A stretch of 5,779 nucleotides of DNA from Gemmatimonadota bacterium (GTDB lineage: Bacteria; Gemmatimonadota; Gemmatimonadetes; Gemmatimonadales; GWC2-71-9), in the NCBI GenBank assembly GCA_003220985.1, contig QHTY01000043.1, positions 1 to 5,779 of the forward strand, in the 5' to 3' direction. The position numbers were made by a program, and so were the translations under genes. Below are positions 4,766 to 5,779 of this stretch, piece by piece (position 1 is the first letter of the stretch; the number at the start of each line of letters is the position of its first letter). The notes beneath the pieces are model-generated. The model did no database searches and had not been told where the DNA came from. It was given only the letters and a program-made list of their open reading frames with translations.

Positions 4766-5638
4766 CTAGGGGGCCGCCAACAAGACCGCGTTAAAGAGCA
4801 GCTTGAAGGTGCCGTGCGTCTGGCCTCGGAACTGCGGCCGAAAGCCAAACAGGATCACACGCCCCCCCCTGCTGCCTACCGGTGCCTCCACCAGCGCCGC
4901 TTTCCCAACGAGCCGCTCCTGGTACCGGGCATAGCCGGATCGCAGGGGCAACTCGGGATACGTCGCCAAGCCCAAAGCCGGGGCCGAAACGGTGAAGGCG
5001 GCGCTATTCTCGAAGTAGACCGGGAGGGAGTCGGGGACTCCGAGGGTAACCGGGCTACGAGACCCTTCCACCCCCCCCAAAACCGTACCGAAAATAGAGC
5101 CTGGGGCGTAAAATCGCAAAACTTGTGGACCAGATGCCTCACCAGCTAGAACGTTGACCACAGGGAGGTTAAGGGCTGAAATCGCGAAATTACTTGAACC
5201 GTCGAGGCAGACCAGTGTCCCTCCACCCCGAACAAACTCCGCAACTGCTGCCGCACCTGATTCGCCGAGACCACCAGCGTACTGTAATGGAATGCGAGTC
5301 GAATCGACGCCACGAAGAATCGACGACCCATCCGCATCGGGCAACACGATCACATCCAGCCGCTGTCTCAAGCCCCCTTTTCTGAAGTCGCCGTCGTGCA
5401 GTGTCGTATAGGTGATTCCATACTGCTCGAAGAGCCAGCGCGTCCAGCCTTCATCGATGTTGCCGGTCCACGGCTGATACAGCCCGATGCGCGGCAAGCG
5501 CGTGCGCGTGGGTCCCTGAGCGCTCCCGGGCGCCGTCCGCACCGCGGTCACCGTGAATCCGTGCCGTGCCGTCTGCTCAGTGAGAATGGCGCGCGCGCGG
5601 GGCCCGCGCACGACGAGATCGTCTCCGAGAATCGACAC
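4766..5638 (-). CDS. C-terminal region of an M14 zinc-carboxypeptidase-like protein, probably a 5'-truncated remnant
   Basis: This 290-residue ORF starts at a GTG. From about residue 50 it reads like the glutamine-amidotransferase-like C-terminal domain found after the catalytic domain in long M14-family peptidases of Gemmatimonadota and related phyla: RIGLYQPWTGNIDEGWTRWL, LDVIVLPDA, YAGGLGESGAAAVAEFV, GGTLVCLD, and the closing GFRPQFRGQTHGTFKLLFNA. The zinc ligands (HxxE and a later His) and a secretion signal are absent. Family-like sequence (QLLAAGQSVSILGDD) continues upstream of the GTG to a TGA at 5678-5680, directly abutting the kbl stop, and only a weak GGGG precedes the GTG. This suggests loss of the 5' part of the gene rather than a genuine short protein. 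Two G8 tracts and a 48% G+C patch (5091-5200) are within it. Alternatively it is a stand-alone gene with this domain only. Family recognition is from memory of conserved motifs. Confidence 0.7.
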   Translation of the reverse strand: MSILGDDLVVRGPRARAILTEQTARHGFTVTAVRTAPGSAQGPTRTRLPRIGLYQPWTGNIDEGWTRWLFEQYGITYTTLHDGDFRKGGLRQRLDVIVLPDADGSSILRGVDSTRIPLQYAGGLGESGAAAVAEFVRGGGTLVCLDGSSNFAISALNLPVVNVLAGEASGPQVLRFYAPGSIFGTVLGGVEGSRSPVTLGVPDSLPVYFENSAAFTVSAPALGLATYPELPLRSGYARYQERLVGKAALVEAPVGSRGGRVILFGFRPQFRGQTHGTFKLLFNAVLLAAP

Positions 5639-5680
5639 GCTTTGCCCCGCGGCGAGAAGCTGAGCGCAGAAACGGTGTCA

Positions 5681-5779
5681 TTAGATCAGCCCCAGTTTTG
5701 AACCCACCTTCTTGAAAGCGCGGAGCGCGAAATCGAGATCGTCCTTGGTATGCGCGGCGGAGAGCTGGCAGCGCACGCG
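5681..5779 (-). CDS. kbl: Glycine C-acetyltransferase (2-amino-3-ketobutyrate CoA ligase), C-terminal end (partial)
   Basis: The minus strand entering from the right edge encodes 32 residues and a TAA at 5683-5681. The sequence, with QLSAAHTKDDLDFALRAF followed by KKVGSKLGLI, matches the C-terminus of Kbl (the family pattern is roughly Q-x-SAAHT-x-x-x-[LI]-x-x-A-x-x-x-F-x-x-[VI]-G-x-x-LG-[VL]-I). Kbl is a PLP-dependent alpha-oxoamine synthase that cleaves 2-amino-3-oxobutyrate with CoA to glycine and acetyl-CoA in threonine degradation. The PLP lysine and the rest of the enzyme lie outside the window, so the close relative BioF (8-amino-7-oxononanoate synthase) is not strictly excluded. The protein terminates at the normal family end. 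The partner gene tdh, often next to kbl, is not downstream here; the peptidase fragment is. Confidence 0.78.
   Translation of the reverse strand, partial: RVRCQLSAAHTKDDLDFALRAFKKVGSKLGLI

Overview
This GC-rich (roughly two thirds G+C by eye), gene-dense bacterial window looks like the chromosome of a Gram-negative, didermic bacterium. A TonB-dependent-receptor-like C-terminus, a signal-peptide-bearing outer-membrane beta-barrel and the C-terminal domain of an M14-type peptidase resemble combinations I associate with Gemmatimonadota (Acidobacteriota is the main alternative). That placement is inference from protein style, not a marker gene.

Plus strand, 1-3592: the window opens inside a TonB-dependent receptor whose last ~122 codons are present, followed after 2 nt by a complete DinB-family metal-binding protein. 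A 322-bp non-coding stretch follows. It starts with a short CCCTAGG heptamer array and leads to a second unit: a NYN (PIN-like) ribonuclease-type domain joined to an OST-HTH/LOTUS domain and a long disordered, proline- and RGG-rich tail. The stop of this gene overlaps the start of a 3-methyladenine DNA glycosylase (MPG/AAG family) in an ATGA.

Minus strand, 5779-3589: three genes run leftward. They are the last 32 codons of a glycine C-acetyltransferase (Kbl-like), a 290-residue ORF matching only the C-terminal region of M14 zinc-carboxypeptidase-like proteins, and a 384-residue outer-membrane beta-barrel protein 22 nt further on. The barrel gene and the glycosylase gene converge and share the palindrome CTAG as their interlocked stop codons.

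The most interesting items are the NYN-LOTUS-RGG protein, which combines a nuclease-type domain with a eukaryote-like disordered RNA-binding tail and is translationally coupled to a base-excision repair enzyme, and the apparent 5' truncation of the peptidase gene directly behind, and in frame with, the kbl stop codon. No tRNA, rRNA, CRISPR array, transposase or clear intrinsic terminator was seen.
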